A DNA stretch of 64,000 bases from JADZFO01 sp964512635 (GCA_964512635.1 CAZEJB010000005.1:62001-126000), one strand, 5' to 3'. Numbered from the stretch's first letter, positions 43,170-51,844 are shown. The notes: a model not told the origin generated them from the letters alone. Numbers and translations are program-made.

Positions 43170-44534
43170 TTGCTCCGCCGCAGCCTCCTTCATCTCTACT
43201 ACAGCAGCCGCGGCGTGCGCGCGCTTGAAACTCTGCGCGAGCTGGAAGCTCTGGCCCGGCTCAGCCCTTCGGCCTTCCTGGCGGCAACAAAAGAGCGTCT
43301 GCAGCAGGCCCTGGCCTATGCCCGGCGGCAGGTGCCCTATTACCGCACGCTGGATCGCAAAAGCCTTGATGACTACCCCATCCTGGACAAACGCCTGATC
43401 ACCGAGAACTTCGCCGCCCTGCAGGCCGCAGGCGCCGAGCGCCGCGGCGCCGGCGTCATCTCCACCAGCGGCAGCTCCGGCCGCAGCCTGGTGGTCCTGC
43501 ACGACCGCCATGAGCAGGCCTGGCGCCTGGCCATCGGCTGGTATGGCGAGGCCCTGCCTGGCCGCCCAGGCGAGCCGGAGATCGGCATGTTTGACGGCAC
43601 GGGCTATCTCTGGGGCGCCAGCGACCTGCGCAGCGGCGGAATCCATGAGCTGCGCAAACGGATGCGCTATGCCCTGCGCCGCGAGGCGGTTTACGGCTGC
43701 TACCTGCTGACCCGCGAGAAGACCGCGGCCTATCACGCCGACCTGCTGGCGCGCCGCCCGGCCCGCATCATGGGCTATGTCAACAACCTGCGCTCTTTTG
43801 CGCAGTTCGCCGCCGAGCTGGGCCTGCCGCCGGTCCCCGCCCGCAAGGTCATCCCCACCGCCGAGCAGCTCGACCCCTTGTCGGAGCAGATCATCGCCCC
43901 GGCCTTTGATGCCCCGCTGCGCCAGCGCTATGGCGGGCGGGAGTGCGGCGGCATCGCCGTACAGTGCGAACACGGCTCCTGGCACCTGTTCAGCTGCAGC
44001 CTTTACCCCGAGGTGCTGCTGGATGACGGGACCATCGCCCCGCACGGCAGCGGCCAGCTTGTCCTGACCAGCCTGAGCAAGAAGCTCATGCCCCTGGTGC
44101 GCTACAACATCGAAGACCGTGTGGTGCTGCCGCCGCTGGACGGTCCCGGCTGCGCCTGCGGCCGGCCCTTCCCGCTGCTGAGCGCGCTGGAAGGCCGGCA
44201 GGTGGACTACATCCGCTTCGCCGACGGTTCCACCCTCCACGGCCTCTGCGTGGCCGAGGCCCTGCGGGCGATGCCGGTGCGCGAGTTTGTTTTCGTGCAG
44301 GACGAGGTGGATCGTGCACGACTGCTGGTGGTGCCCTATCCCGAATTCGACGAGGCCATGCTCAAGCGCGCGCTCGACAAGCTGCAGACCTGGATCGCCG
44401 GGCGCATCCGCGTCGAGGGCGAGCTGTTGCCGGAGCTGCCCCTGGCCCTGACCGACCCGGCCGGCAACGGCAAGCGCCAGCAGTGCGTCAACCTCTGGTG
44501 GCGCAGGCAGCAAAGGCAGCCGCCGGGCGGCTAA
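43170..44534 (+). CDS. PaaK/CapK-like adenylate-forming enzyme, copy 2
   Basis: A 454-residue close paralogue of the enzyme at 39962, with long identical stretches such as REAVYGCY, TREKTAAYHAD, ARIMGYVNNLRSFAQFAA and RYNIEDRVVLPPLDG. The AMP-binding loop is STSGSSGR (residues 98-105). It lacks the first ~14 residues of copy 1. Only TTG 43170 can start the frame (a stop lies just upstream), and TAAAAT (43158-43163) is exactly 6 nt upstream, implying a leaderless mRNA with a TTG start. The gene overlaps the convergent GNAT gene by 4 nt. Confidence 0.85.
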   Translation: MLRRSLLHLYYSSRGVRALETLRELEALARLSPSAFLAATKERLQQALAYARRQVPYYRTLDRKSLDDYPILDKRLITENFAALQAAGAERRGAGVISTSGSSGRSLVVLHDRHEQAWRLAIGWYGEALPGRPGEPEIGMFDGTGYLWGASDLRSGGIHELRKRMRYALRREAVYGCYLLTREKTAAYHADLLARRPARIMGYVNNLRSFAQFAAELGLPPVPARKVIPTAEQLDPLSEQIIAPAFDAPLRQRYGGRECGGIAVQCEHGSWHLFSCSLYPEVLLDDGTIAPHGSGQLVLTSLSKKLMPLVRYNIEDRVVLPPLDGPGCACGRPFPLLSALEGRQVDYIRFADGSTLHGLCVAEALRAMPVREFVFVQDEVDRARLLVVPYPEFDEAMLKRALDKLQTWIAGRIRVEGELLPELPLALTDPAGNGKRQQCVNLWWRRQQRQPPGG

Positions 44535-45148
44535 CCGTCGCCGTCCCAGGGCTCATGCTCCGACAGGCCGGCGTAGGACGGCAGCTCAGATCGCGGCGGG
44601 GCATCCGCCGGCAGGGGGTCAACTGTCTGACCGGCAAAGAAGGCGTCGAGGTCCAGCTCCATCGTGGTCCAAAACGGGATCGAACAGTCGCCGAAGTCCA
44701 TCAGCTTTTTCAGCCGGCCGATGATGTGGTAGCCATAGCAGTCGCGGTACCAGGCCACGCTCTGCGGCCGATCGGTGTTGGTCAACACCGTGCGCGCACC
44801 AGCTCGGCGCAGCGCCAGCAGCGCGCTGTCCATCAGCTGGTGCCCCAGCCCCTGACCGCGCCACCGCGGATGCACGGCAAACAGCGTGTTCTTGCCGCGA
44901 CCCGGCGCGATCAGCTTATGTCCGCAGGCAGCGATCAGCGCGCCCGGAGCAGGAGTGGCATAAGCCCCGCCGCTTATTGCCAGGCCGTCATGCGCGGGCC
45001 GCACAACATTGAAGCCCGGCAGGTACAGCTCCTCCACCTCCACACTGGGCACATGCTGCATGTTCCAGTGCGCCATCAACTCCAGGATGGCGTCGTGGTC
45101 GCTGTCGCGGGCGGCTTCGATCTGGAAAATTGGCTGAACTAAAGACAA
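44531..45148 (-). CDS. GNAT-family acetyltransferase, copy 2
   Basis: A 205-residue paralogue of the GNAT at 42352. It has a canonical acetyl-CoA loop, HPRWRGQGLGHQLMD, and shares ARTVLTNTDRPQSVAWYRDCYGYHIIGRL. Its N-terminal module (AHWNMQHVPSVEVEELYLPGFNVV) has the same layout as copy 1. Start TTG 45148 is exactly 6 nt from TATCCT (45155-45160) and lacks a Shine-Dalgarno. It forms a convergent pair with ligase copy 2, repeating the arrangement of copy 1 but without a BKACE gene between. Confidence 0.85.
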   Translation of the reverse strand: MSLVQPIFQIEAARDSDHDAILELMAHWNMQHVPSVEVEELYLPGFNVVRPAHDGLAISGGAYATPAPGALIAACGHKLIAPGRGKNTLFAVHPRWRGQGLGHQLMDSALLALRRAGARTVLTNTDRPQSVAWYRDCYGYHIIGRLKKLMDFGDCSIPFWTTMELDLDAFFAGQTVDPLPADAPPRSELPSYAGLSEHEPWDGDG

Positions 45149-45202
45149 GTTCTTAGGATACAGCAGCCAGTGGCCTTCCGGATGACTACCCCGAATAGCG
45201 AC

Positions 45203-45469
45203 TCATGACTGGACGGCATGAGGCACGGTGCTGCGCTCATACATCGCGTCAGCGCAGCTGTCGGCGCCATTGGGCCAGACCACACCTCGCGAGTACTCGT
45301 CAATCTGCGCCTTGGCAAAGAAGTCAGGGTCAGCCAGGGCTGCCCACATGCCGCCTCGGGCGATCAGGTGAGCGAAGTCGACAACTCGCTGCTGCCCATT
45401 TGAAAAGTTGACGAGCAATTCGGCCGAGCCAAATGGCCGAATGGTCTCGATCCTAATGAACTCGGTCAT
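45203..45469 (-). CDS. DUF2442 protein
   Basis: An 88-residue protein matching DUF2442: LLVNFSNGQQRVVDFAHL, then ADPDFFAKAQIDEYSRGVVWPNGADSCADAMYE (the GVVWPNGADxxxDxxYE signature). It follows a DUF4160 gene by 39 nt; this pair is widespread in bacterial chromosomes and often predicted to be toxin-antitoxin-like, though function is unproven. TATCAT (45476-45481) lies exactly 6 nt before ATG 45469, so it may have its own leaderless transcript. Confidence 0.88.
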   Translation of the reverse strand: MTEFIRIETIRPFGSAELLVNFSNGQQRVVDFAHLIARGGMWAALADPDFFAKAQIDEYSRGVVWPNGADSCADAMYERSTVPHAVQS

Positions 45470-45508
45470 GCCCAGATGATACCTTCTAGAAGCTGGTTTT
45501 GCCGCAAG

Positions 45509-45739
45509 TCACTTAGAGTGGAGCTCCTTCCACTTTCGCAAAAGCATGTCTCGGTTCTCAGTACACCATTTGAGTGCCTTCTTCTCTTGAGTCAATGGCA
45601 GTCTTCCTGCCAATATCTCCAGGTCTATCAAATCGAGCAACAACTCTTCACCCGCGAACCGTATATGACAGTGGGGAAGATGCGGATCGTCTGCATACAT
45701 GCAGATACTTATCCCATCAAATCGGGCAATCGTCGGCAT
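45509..45739 (-). CDS. DUF4160 protein
   Basis: A 76-residue protein with the DUF4160 signature: MPTIARFDGISICMYADDPHLPHCHIRF, where PTI...GI.I.....DH..PHxH is conserved, and ending KKALKWCTENRDMLLRKWKEL. It is the first gene of the pair with DUF2442. A GGAG Shine-Dalgarno is present before ATG 45739. Lower GC than ispG next to it. Confidence 0.88.
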   Translation of the reverse strand: MPTIARFDGISICMYADDPHLPHCHIRFAGEELLLDLIDLEILAGRLPLTQEKKALKWCTENRDMLLRKWKELHSK

Positions 45740-45765
45740 TGAAGACTCCAGTATCAGGTCGGTCG

Positions 45766-46992
45766 CTACAGCTCCAGACGCTTCCCGGTCATCTCAAAGA
45801 TCTCATCGGCCAGCACGCCGGCGAAGTCGGCCTCTGTCAGGTCGGAACGCACAATCTCGCCCTTCTTGAACAGCATATAGCGCCCGCCGGCGGCGCAGAT
45901 GCCGATGTCGGCGTCCCGCGCCTCGCCCGGCCCGTTGACCGCGCAGCCCATGATGGCGATGCTGATCGGCGCGTCGAGGCTCAACAGCGGCTTCTCGATC
46001 CGCTCGACCAGGCCCAGCAGGTCGAACTCCACCCGCGCGCAGGTCGGGCAGGCAATCACCCGCACAGTCTTGCGCAGGTTCAGGCTGGCCAGAATTTCGC
46101 GGCAGACATAGACCTCTTCCACCGGGTCGTTGGCCAGGCTGACGCGCATCGTGTCGCCGATGCCCTCCGCCAGCAGCAGGCCCAGGGCGACAGCGCTGCG
46201 CGCCGCCCCGGTGATCCCCGGCCCGGCCTCGGTCACGCCTATATGCAGCGGCCAGGGCTCGGTGGCGGCAAAGGCGCGGTAGCACTCCACGGTGGTCATC
46301 GGGTCATGGCTCTTCAGCGCGACCACAATGTTCTCGACGCCAAACTCCTGGAGCTGGGCCACATACTCCTTCGCAGAGCCGACAATGGCGCCAACCGGGT
46401 CGGGGACATACTGCGTCTTATAGCGCGGGGCGATCGATCCGCTGTTTGAGCCCACGCGCACAGGGATGCCCGCGGCCAGCAGCTCCTTCGCGACTTCCTC
46501 AATATGCTCTCTGCGGGTCACGTTGCCGGGATTCAGGCGAATCTTGTCCGCGCCCTCCTCAATGCTGCGCAGGGCCATGCGGTGGTGGAAGTGCACGTCG
46601 GCGATCAGCGGCACCGGGCTGCGCTTCTTGACCTCCCCAAAGCCCACCGCGCTGGCCTCGTCCGGCACCGACAGGCGAACCAGCTGACAGCCAGCCTCGG
46701 CCAGGCGAATTACCTGGGCCAGGCTGGCCTCCCAGTCCTTGGTCGGCGTGGTGGTCATCGACTGGATCACACATGGCGCGCCGCCGCCGATCTGTACGCC
46801 GCCCACGCTGACACTGCGCCGGACCGGAAAAGCGCGCTCAGCGGCCTGGGCCGCGCCCAGCACGGCCTTCGGAGGCGCACTCAGCGGGGCGCCGGGCGCC
46901 AGAACAGCGCTCAGGGGCGCAGCCGCCGGGGACTGCGAGGCGGTGGAATCCTGGGAACTGGACACTGTCTCAACACTCTCCTGGGGAACCAT
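45766..46992 (-). CDS. ispG: IspG, 4-hydroxy-3-methylbut-2-enyl-diphosphate synthase
   Basis: A 408-residue enzyme of the MEP pathway that converts MEcPP to HMBPP with a [4Fe-4S] cluster. The TIM-barrel part has VQIGGGAPCVIQSMTTTPTKD, PLIADVHFHHRMAL and IRLNPGNVTRREHI. The cluster-binding cysteines are in ACPTCARVEFD (about 315, 318) and IMGCAVNGPGEA (about 350), with the conserved glutamate in GPGE. The N-terminus is about 40 residues longer than usual and Ser/Ala-rich. Start at 46992 with an AGGAGATC Shine-Dalgarno. Confidence 0.95.
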   Translation of the reverse strand: MVPQESVETVSSSQDSTASQSPAAAPLSAVLAPGAPLSAPPKAVLGAAQAAERAFPVRRSVSVGGVQIGGGAPCVIQSMTTTPTKDWEASLAQVIRLAEAGCQLVRLSVPDEASAVGFGEVKKRSPVPLIADVHFHHRMALRSIEEGADKIRLNPGNVTRREHIEEVAKELLAAGIPVRVGSNSGSIAPRYKTQYVPDPVGAIVGSAKEYVAQLQEFGVENIVVALKSHDPMTTVECYRAFAATEPWPLHIGVTEAGPGITGAARSAVALGLLLAEGIGDTMRVSLANDPVEEVYVCREILASLNLRKTVRVIACPTCARVEFDLLGLVERIEKPLLSLDAPISIAIMGCAVNGPGEARDADIGICAAGGRYMLFKKGEIVRSDLTEADFAGVLADEIFEMTGKRLEL

Positions 46993-47167
46993 CCCTGATC
47001 TCCTGCGGAAGCATCACTGATAGGGTAACATACCCATGCCGCGTAGAGTTTAGCCCTCAGCCCGCATCAAAGCTGGGTCGAACGGGCCACCGCGCGGCGG
47101 TGGGACGAATTTTGGGCGTAACGGTCAGGACTACTGCGGGTTCTCCACGTTAGTTCCGGAATTAGAC

Positions 47168-47195
47168 TTGATTAAATTCAGGTTTATGTTACGAT
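47168..47195 (+). promoter_or_regulatory. Sigma70-type promoter upstream of the haloperoxidase-like gene
   Basis: TTGATT (47168-47173), a 16-nt spacer and TACGAT (47190-47195) form a reasonable promoter. The leader is about 70 nt. The 46993-47273 interval otherwise holds nothing I recognise. Confidence 0.5.
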
Positions 47196-47273
47196 CTCCG
47201 CGGCCGATGCGTAGCACGGCGTACGGGGTCCCACAGGTAAGCGTTGACTTTCTAATCAGGGTAGGGGCATTTC

Positions 47274-48965
47274 ATGCACACCATCAAACGCACGCTGTGG
47301 ATTCTTGGCGTCCTGATGCTGCTTGCGGCCGCAGGCTGCTCAGGGGGCAGTGGTCAGCCTTTGCCGGACGACGGCAATGATCCCCAGAGCACATATAAGT
47401 CCACCGACGTGGTCAAGTGGAACAACGAGATGGTCACCGCCATCCGTGTTTACCCCGCCGGGCCGACGGACGGCGCCCGCACCTTCTTCATGATCCAGAG
47501 CGCGATCTATGACGCCTGGAGCATGTACACCCCGGTCTCCACGCCTATCGCGCTTAACCCCGACAAGCGCCGTCCGGCCGAGGAACAGACCGAGGCCAAC
47601 CGCCGTGAAGCGGTTAACTATGCGGCTTTTTTTGCCATCAAACGCGCCTTCCCAAACTTTGAAGACAGCACCGGCCGTCTCAGCGCCCTGCTGCGCGCTA
47701 ACGGCTTTGACCCTTCCGAGGGCCGCGACCCGATCACCCCGGCGGGCATCGCCCGCCTCGCGGTAACAGCCAACTGGGACGCCCGGGCGAACGACGGTTC
47801 CAACTGGCAGAACAACTATGCCGACACCACTTCCAGCATGTTTCCCGAGCTGTACCACTCCGTAAATAGTGACACACCGGGAACAGACAACTGCATCGGC
47901 CAGCCGGGCCACGATCTCAATCGCTGGACCCCCATGCGCTGCCCCACCGGTACACGCGAGGACGAGGGCGGCTATGCCATCGTGGTCGATGACGACCCCT
48001 CCAGCTACACGGTGCAGAAGTTCCACACGCCGCACTGGGGCTCGGTCAAGCCCTTCGCGCTGCTCAGCGGCGACGAGTTTCGCCCGCCGGCCCCGCCGCG
48101 CTATGGCGACCATTCCGTCTATGTCAACAGCCAGGGGCTGGTCAGCACTAGCCACGACGAGTACATGCGCCAGACTCTTGAAGTCAAGGAACTGTCCGGC
48201 AGCCTGACCGACCGCGAGAAGGTCATCGCCCGCTACTGGGCCCGTGAGTTCAAGGGCTCGATGACGCCCCCGGGCCACCTCAACATGCTGGCCTACGGCA
48301 TCGCCGAACGCGATCGCCACACCCTCGACCAGGACGTCAAGTTCTTCCTGGCGATCAACGCTGCGCTCTTCGACTCCAGCATTGCCGCCTGGGAATGCAA
48401 GCGCTATTACGACAACCAGCGCCCCATTTCTGTCATCCAGCACATGTTTGCCGACGAGCTCTTCCCGGCCTGGAATGGTCCGGGCCGCGATGCTGAGATG
48501 GTTCTGGGCAAGGACTGGCGTCCCTTTATGCCCGAGGTCAACAACACGCCGCCCTTCCCGGACTATGTCTCGGGCCATGCCACCTTTACGGCGGCCTGGG
48601 CTCAGACCCTGACTTCAATGACCGGCTCTGACCGCTTCTATGACGGCACAACCCGGACCCATGAATACATCGACTTCACTACTGAACGGGTCAACTTTGA
48701 AGGTGAGCCGCGTGGCGACATGCTGGGCGAATTTGTCTGCCCCGCCGGCGCCAGCGACCTTGAGCCCGGGCTATGCCCCAAGGCTCCCGTCACCCTGCGC
48801 TGGAACAGCTTCTTTGACTGCGCTGAAGAAAGCGGCGTCAGCCGCCTGTATATGGGCATCCACTTCGAGGAAGCCAGCAAGCGCGGCCAGGAGCTGGGCA
48901 AAAAGGTCGCCTCGCGCACCTTTGCCAGGTGCCAGCAGTACTGGAACGGCCAGATCAAGCGCTAA
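47274..48965 (+). CDS. Vanadium-haloperoxidase/PAP2-like lipoprotein
   Basis: A 563-residue lipoprotein (lipobox LAAAGC) with the vanadium-dependent haloperoxidase fold: WNNEMVTAIRVYPAGPTDGARTFFMIQSAIYDAW at the start; AAWECKRYYDNQRPI (about 375-388, the K..R..RP part of the phosphate/vanadate site); and PPFPDYVSGHATFTAAW (about 424-440) with the PSGHA-type motif and its histidine at about 434. The enzyme either oxidises halides using H2O2 or acts as an acid phosphatase; sequence alone does not separate these. It has a promoter and its own terminator. Confidence 0.82.
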   Translation: MHTIKRTLWILGVLMLLAAAGCSGGSGQPLPDDGNDPQSTYKSTDVVKWNNEMVTAIRVYPAGPTDGARTFFMIQSAIYDAWSMYTPVSTPIALNPDKRRPAEEQTEANRREAVNYAAFFAIKRAFPNFEDSTGRLSALLRANGFDPSEGRDPITPAGIARLAVTANWDARANDGSNWQNNYADTTSSMFPELYHSVNSDTPGTDNCIGQPGHDLNRWTPMRCPTGTREDEGGYAIVVDDDPSSYTVQKFHTPHWGSVKPFALLSGDEFRPPAPPRYGDHSVYVNSQGLVSTSHDEYMRQTLEVKELSGSLTDREKVIARYWAREFKGSMTPPGHLNMLAYGIAERDRHTLDQDVKFFLAINAALFDSSIAAWECKRYYDNQRPISVIQHMFADELFPAWNGPGRDAEMVLGKDWRPFMPEVNNTPPFPDYVSGHATFTAAWAQTLTSMTGSDRFYDGTTRTHEYIDFTTERVNFEGEPRGDMLGEFVCPAGASDLEPGLCPKAPVTLRWNSFFDCAEESGVSRLYMGIHFEEASKRGQELGKKVASRTFARCQQYWNGQIKR

Positions 48966-49024
48966 AGCCTGTGCGAGCCTGCAGCGCAATGACACGCAGC
49001 GGGCATTTCAAGGGTAAATGGAAA

Positions 49025-49064
49025 GGGCCCGGAGAACCTGGCAAGACTCCGGGCCCGTTGCTTT
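49025..49064 (+). terminator. Intrinsic terminator after the haloperoxidase-like gene
   Basis: A perfect 10-bp stem, GGGCCCGGAG / CTCCGGGCCC (arms 49025-49034 and 49047-49056), with a 12-nt loop is followed by GTTGCTTT. Confidence 0.85.
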
Positions 49065-49102
49065 AACGATAAAAGTCAGGACTTAGCGGTCAACACACCG
49101 GC

Positions 49103-49378
49103 CTAGTGGTGCTGCTGCATCATGCCAAAGATGCCCATCACGATTACCGAGCCAATCACGGCCCAGATCACCGGGAAGGGGCTGCCCCCCAGATACACCA
49201 CCCACAGCGGCGGCAGGTGGAAGAGCTGGTAGACGAACTTGCCGACAATCGCGCCGACAAAGCCGAGGATGATCACCAGCACGATGTTGGTCTTGCGGGA
49301 GCCCATCAGCTGCGAGCCGATAAAGCCGCAGATGCCGGCCACGACGAGCAGTGCGAGGAAGTCGGTCACAACGCCCAT
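49103..49378 (-). CDS. GlsB/YeaQ/YmgE-family stress membrane protein
   Basis: A 91-residue inner-membrane protein with three hydrophobic segments: DFLALLVVAGICGFIGSQLMG, IVLVIILGFVGAIVGKFV and VIWAVIGSVIVMGIFG. It matches the transglycosylase-associated (YeaQ/GlsB) family in order and length. Start ATG 49378 was chosen since TACAAT (49385-49390) lies exactly 6 nt upstream; a frame extension of 8 residues exists. Divergent from the ThiF-like gene. Usually a stress-induced protein. Confidence 0.82.
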   Translation of the reverse strand: MGVVTDFLALLVVAGICGFIGSQLMGSRKTNIVLVIILGFVGAIVGKFVYQLFHLPPLWVVYLGGSPFPVIWAVIGSVIVMGIFGMMQQHH

Positions 49379-49383
49379 ACTGC

Positions 49384-49390
49384 TATTGTA
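49384..49390. promoter_or_regulatory. Shared divergent -10 element (TATTGTA)
   Basis: TATTGT (49384-49389) on the plus strand is 11 nt before the ThiF-like ATG 49401, while TACAAT (49385-49390) on the minus strand is exactly 6 nt before GlsB ATG 49378. The same bases therefore serve as -10 elements for both divergent genes, so they cannot be occupied simultaneously. Confidence 0.6.
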
Positions 49391-49400
49391 GGTCATCAGC

Positions 49401-50489
49401 ATGTCTGCTCAAGATCCCAATACCGCCGCCGCGCCGCCGCCCCAGGACGGCCGCTTTGCGCGGCTGGCGCGCTACGAAGGCCTCGCCGACATCCTGCCGG
49501 ACTGGCAGGCCAGTTCCTGCGCCGTGATCGGCCTTGGCGGACTGGGCTGCGCCGTCGCGCCATATCTGGCCCGCCTCGGCGTGCGGCGCCTGAGCCTGAT
49601 CGACCGCGATGTGGTCAGCCCGGAGAACCTCGGCCATCAGACGCTGTTCAGCGAAGCGCAGGCCGCCAGCGCGATGCCGAAGGCCAGTGCTGCCGCGACG
49701 GTGCTGGCGCAGTCCAACAGCGCGGTCGAACTGGATCCCCGGGTCGCCGAGCTCAGCCGCCACAACATCCGCGACCTGCTGGCCGGCAGCACACTGCTCT
49801 TCGACGGCCTGGATAACTACTACACCCGCCTGCTGGTCAACGACTATGCCTTCGCCAGCGGCACGCCATTCCTCTATGCCGGGGTGGTCAGCGGCGAGCT
49901 CAGCGCGCGCGCGCTGATCCCCGGCCACAGCGGCTGCCTGCGCTGCCTGGTGGACGTCCCCCCGGCGCCGGGCAGCATCCCCACCTGCAGCACTGCCGGG
50001 GTCTTCCCGCCACTGCTGGGTCTGGCCGCCCTGCTCCAGCTGGAGCTGGCCGGTCGCTGGCTGCGCTTCAGCGCGGCCGGGCCCCCGGCCAGTTCGGGAG
50101 TCTGGCCCGACACGCTCTTCGGTTTTGACATGCAAAGCCTGCGCCTGCGCAGCCTGCCCGCCCCGCTGCGCCCGGACTGTCCGGTCTGCAGCCGGCCCCC
50201 CGGCCAGGGGCGCTATGACTTCCTCGACGGGGTCTATGACGAGCGCGCCGCGAGCGCCTGCGATGGCAGCCGCCAGCAGCTCGAGCTCGGCCGCCCGCTG
50301 GATCTGCCGCGCCTGGCCGCGCAGCTTGAAGCGGCCGGCGGCTTTGTACTGCGCAGCGGACCGCTCAGCCTGAGCGCCGAGCGCGATGGGCTGCGCTACA
50401 CTCTATTCCCCGAGGGCCGGATGGTGCTGGAGGGCAGCCTGGAGCCTGCCGACCTGAACCGCTTTCTGGATACTTATCTTGGCGGCTGA
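49401..50489 (+). CDS. ThiF/MoeB/HesA-family E1-like adenylating enzyme
   Basis: A 362-residue protein that adenylates the C-terminal Gly-Gly of ubiquitin-like sulfur carriers. The nucleotide-binding core is CAVIGLGGLGCAVAPYLARLGVRRLSLIDRDVVSPENLGHQ (about 40-80), with DGLDNYYTRLLVNDY later. Two Cys pairs bind zinc: GCLRCL and CPVCS. The C-terminal ~85 residues (LDLPRLAAQLEAAGGFV...LFPEGRMVLEGSLEPADLNRFLDTYLG) match the extra domain often found in bacterial MoeB/ThiF proteins. The partner sulfur carrier is not next door. The start has little leader (TATTGT 11 nt upstream). Confidence 0.88.
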   Translation: MSAQDPNTAAAPPPQDGRFARLARYEGLADILPDWQASSCAVIGLGGLGCAVAPYLARLGVRRLSLIDRDVVSPENLGHQTLFSEAQAASAMPKASAAATVLAQSNSAVELDPRVAELSRHNIRDLLAGSTLLFDGLDNYYTRLLVNDYAFASGTPFLYAGVVSGELSARALIPGHSGCLRCLVDVPPAPGSIPTCSTAGVFPPLLGLAALLQLELAGRWLRFSAAGPPASSGVWPDTLFGFDMQSLRLRSLPAPLRPDCPVCSRPPGQGRYDFLDGVYDERAASACDGSRQQLELGRPLDLPRLAAQLEAAGGFVLRSGPLSLSAERDGLRYTLFPEGRMVLEGSLEPADLNRFLDTYLGG

Positions 50490-50590
50490 GTTGAATAAGC
50501 AGCCCGGCAGGACAGTCCTGCTTTGCTGTACTTAGTCTGCGTCTGGCTGCCCCAAAGCTGCAGCTGCCAACAGCTGCAAAGGACTCGACC

Positions 50591-50983
50591 ATGTCCAAAC
50601 TGCGCATCGTGCTGGCCATCGCCCTGCTGCTGCCCGGCCTGCTTTCGCTGGCCGGCTGCCCCGACAGCCCCGAGGCCGACAAGAAGGTCCAGGAGATGGC
50701 CAAGGTGCCGGGCCTCGATGAGGCCGTGCTGGCCAAGGACCGCACCATCGAATCCGCCATCGTGCTGGTCTGGAAGAGCGATGTCGAGCTTGTGCAGGAG
50801 CAGCTCGCGGTTGAAGAGGTGCACGCCGGCAAGGTGCGCATCACCGGCATCGTCAGCCGCCCGGAGCTGAAGGAGCGCGCCGAAAACATCGCCAAGGAGA
50901 CGGAGGGCGTTGTCGATGTGGTCAGCACGATTACCGTCGACGAGAAGCTCAAGGACAAGCGTATCAATATGGACGAGTTCTAG
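50591..50983 (+). CDS. BON-domain lipoprotein
   Basis: A 130-residue lipoprotein (signal ends LLSLAGC) with a BON-like domain: VELVQEQLAVEEVHAGKVRITGIVSRPELKERAENIAKETEGVVDVVSTITV, the pattern of OsmY-type periplasmic proteins that bind phospholipids or other hydrophobic surfaces. Start ATG 50591 follows AAAGGA. Likely an envelope-stress component. It precedes two TlpA-like lipoproteins on the same strand. Confidence 0.85.
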   Translation: MSKLRIVLAIALLLPGLLSLAGCPDSPEADKKVQEMAKVPGLDEAVLAKDRTIESAIVLVWKSDVELVQEQLAVEEVHAGKVRITGIVSRPELKERAENIAKETEGVVDVVSTITVDEKLKDKRINMDEF

Positions 50984-51104
50984 TCGCCGGCGGCCAGAAC
51001 AGTACTGAGAATCCCAATTGCGGCCAAAACGGCACCGCTCGACAATGTTTGGCGCGCAGGCGGGTATCCACTATCATTCCCCGATCCATTTGCGAGGTGA
51101 ACTC

Positions 51105-51764
51105 ATGAACAGGACCTTCCTGCTGCTGGCAGCTGCGCTGCTGCTGATGGCGGCGCTGCTCAGCGGCTGCCCGAAGAAGGACAATGGAACGACCGACACC
51201 CCGGTCGACAGCAGCGGCAGCATGGACAGCGGCGCGGCCGGCGACACCGGCGCAGCCACTGATCCCGGCGACGCGACTGGCGCGGATACGACCGCCAGCA
51301 CTGCCGGAGGCGCGGACAATGCCGCGGGCCAGCTCCCCGGTGCCGGCGCGGCTCCCGCCGTCGGCAGCCCCGTGCCCGATCTGGCCTTCACAACCCTTGA
51401 CGGCAAGTCGATGAGCCTGGCCGCCCTGAAAGGCAAGCCGGTTGTGGTCAACTTCTGGGCCTCCTGGTGCGGCCCCTGCAAGGCCGAGTTCCCGGACTTC
51501 CAGACTGCCTACGACACCAACAAGGGCAAGTTCGAGCTGATCAGCTTCGCCCTGTCCAGCTCGGAGGACCCGAGCCCCTACATCGCCGAGCAGAAGCTGG
51601 GCTGGACCTTTGCCTGGGACCAGAGCGATGCTGCCGCCGATATCTTCAAGCCGATGGTGGTGCCCCTGACCGTCTTCATCGGCAAGGACGGCATCATCAG
51701 CGCCAGCTATAACCGCAAGATGGAGAAGGCCGAGTTCGACGCCGAGCTGGCCAAGATTCTTTAG
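51105..51764 (+). CDS. TlpA-like thiol-disulfide lipoprotein, copy 1
   Basis: A 219-residue lipoprotein (lipobox ALLSGC) with a ~70-residue disordered Gly/Ala/Thr linker, then a TlpA/ResA thioredoxin domain with active site WASWCGPC. It reduces or isomerises disulfides in the envelope, for example in cytochrome c maturation or oxidative defence. Start ATG 51105 follows GAGGTG. The open frame begins 29 codons earlier without a signal. It lies 80 nt upstream of a second TlpA-like gene. Confidence 0.88.
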   Translation: MNRTFLLLAAALLLMAALLSGCPKKDNGTTDTPVDSSGSMDSGAAGDTGAATDPGDATGADTTASTAGGADNAAGQLPGAGAAPAVGSPVPDLAFTTLDGKSMSLAALKGKPVVVNFWASWCGPCKAEFPDFQTAYDTNKGKFELISFALSSSEDPSPYIAEQKLGWTFAWDQSDAAADIFKPMVVPLTVFIGKDGIISASYNRKMEKAEFDAELAKIL

Positions 51765-51844
51765 ATCGCTACCGCAGTGGCGCTTGGCCGGTCTGCGCCG
51801 GTTATTATCAGACGACCCGCGCACAGGCGGGCCGGGAGGAAAAG

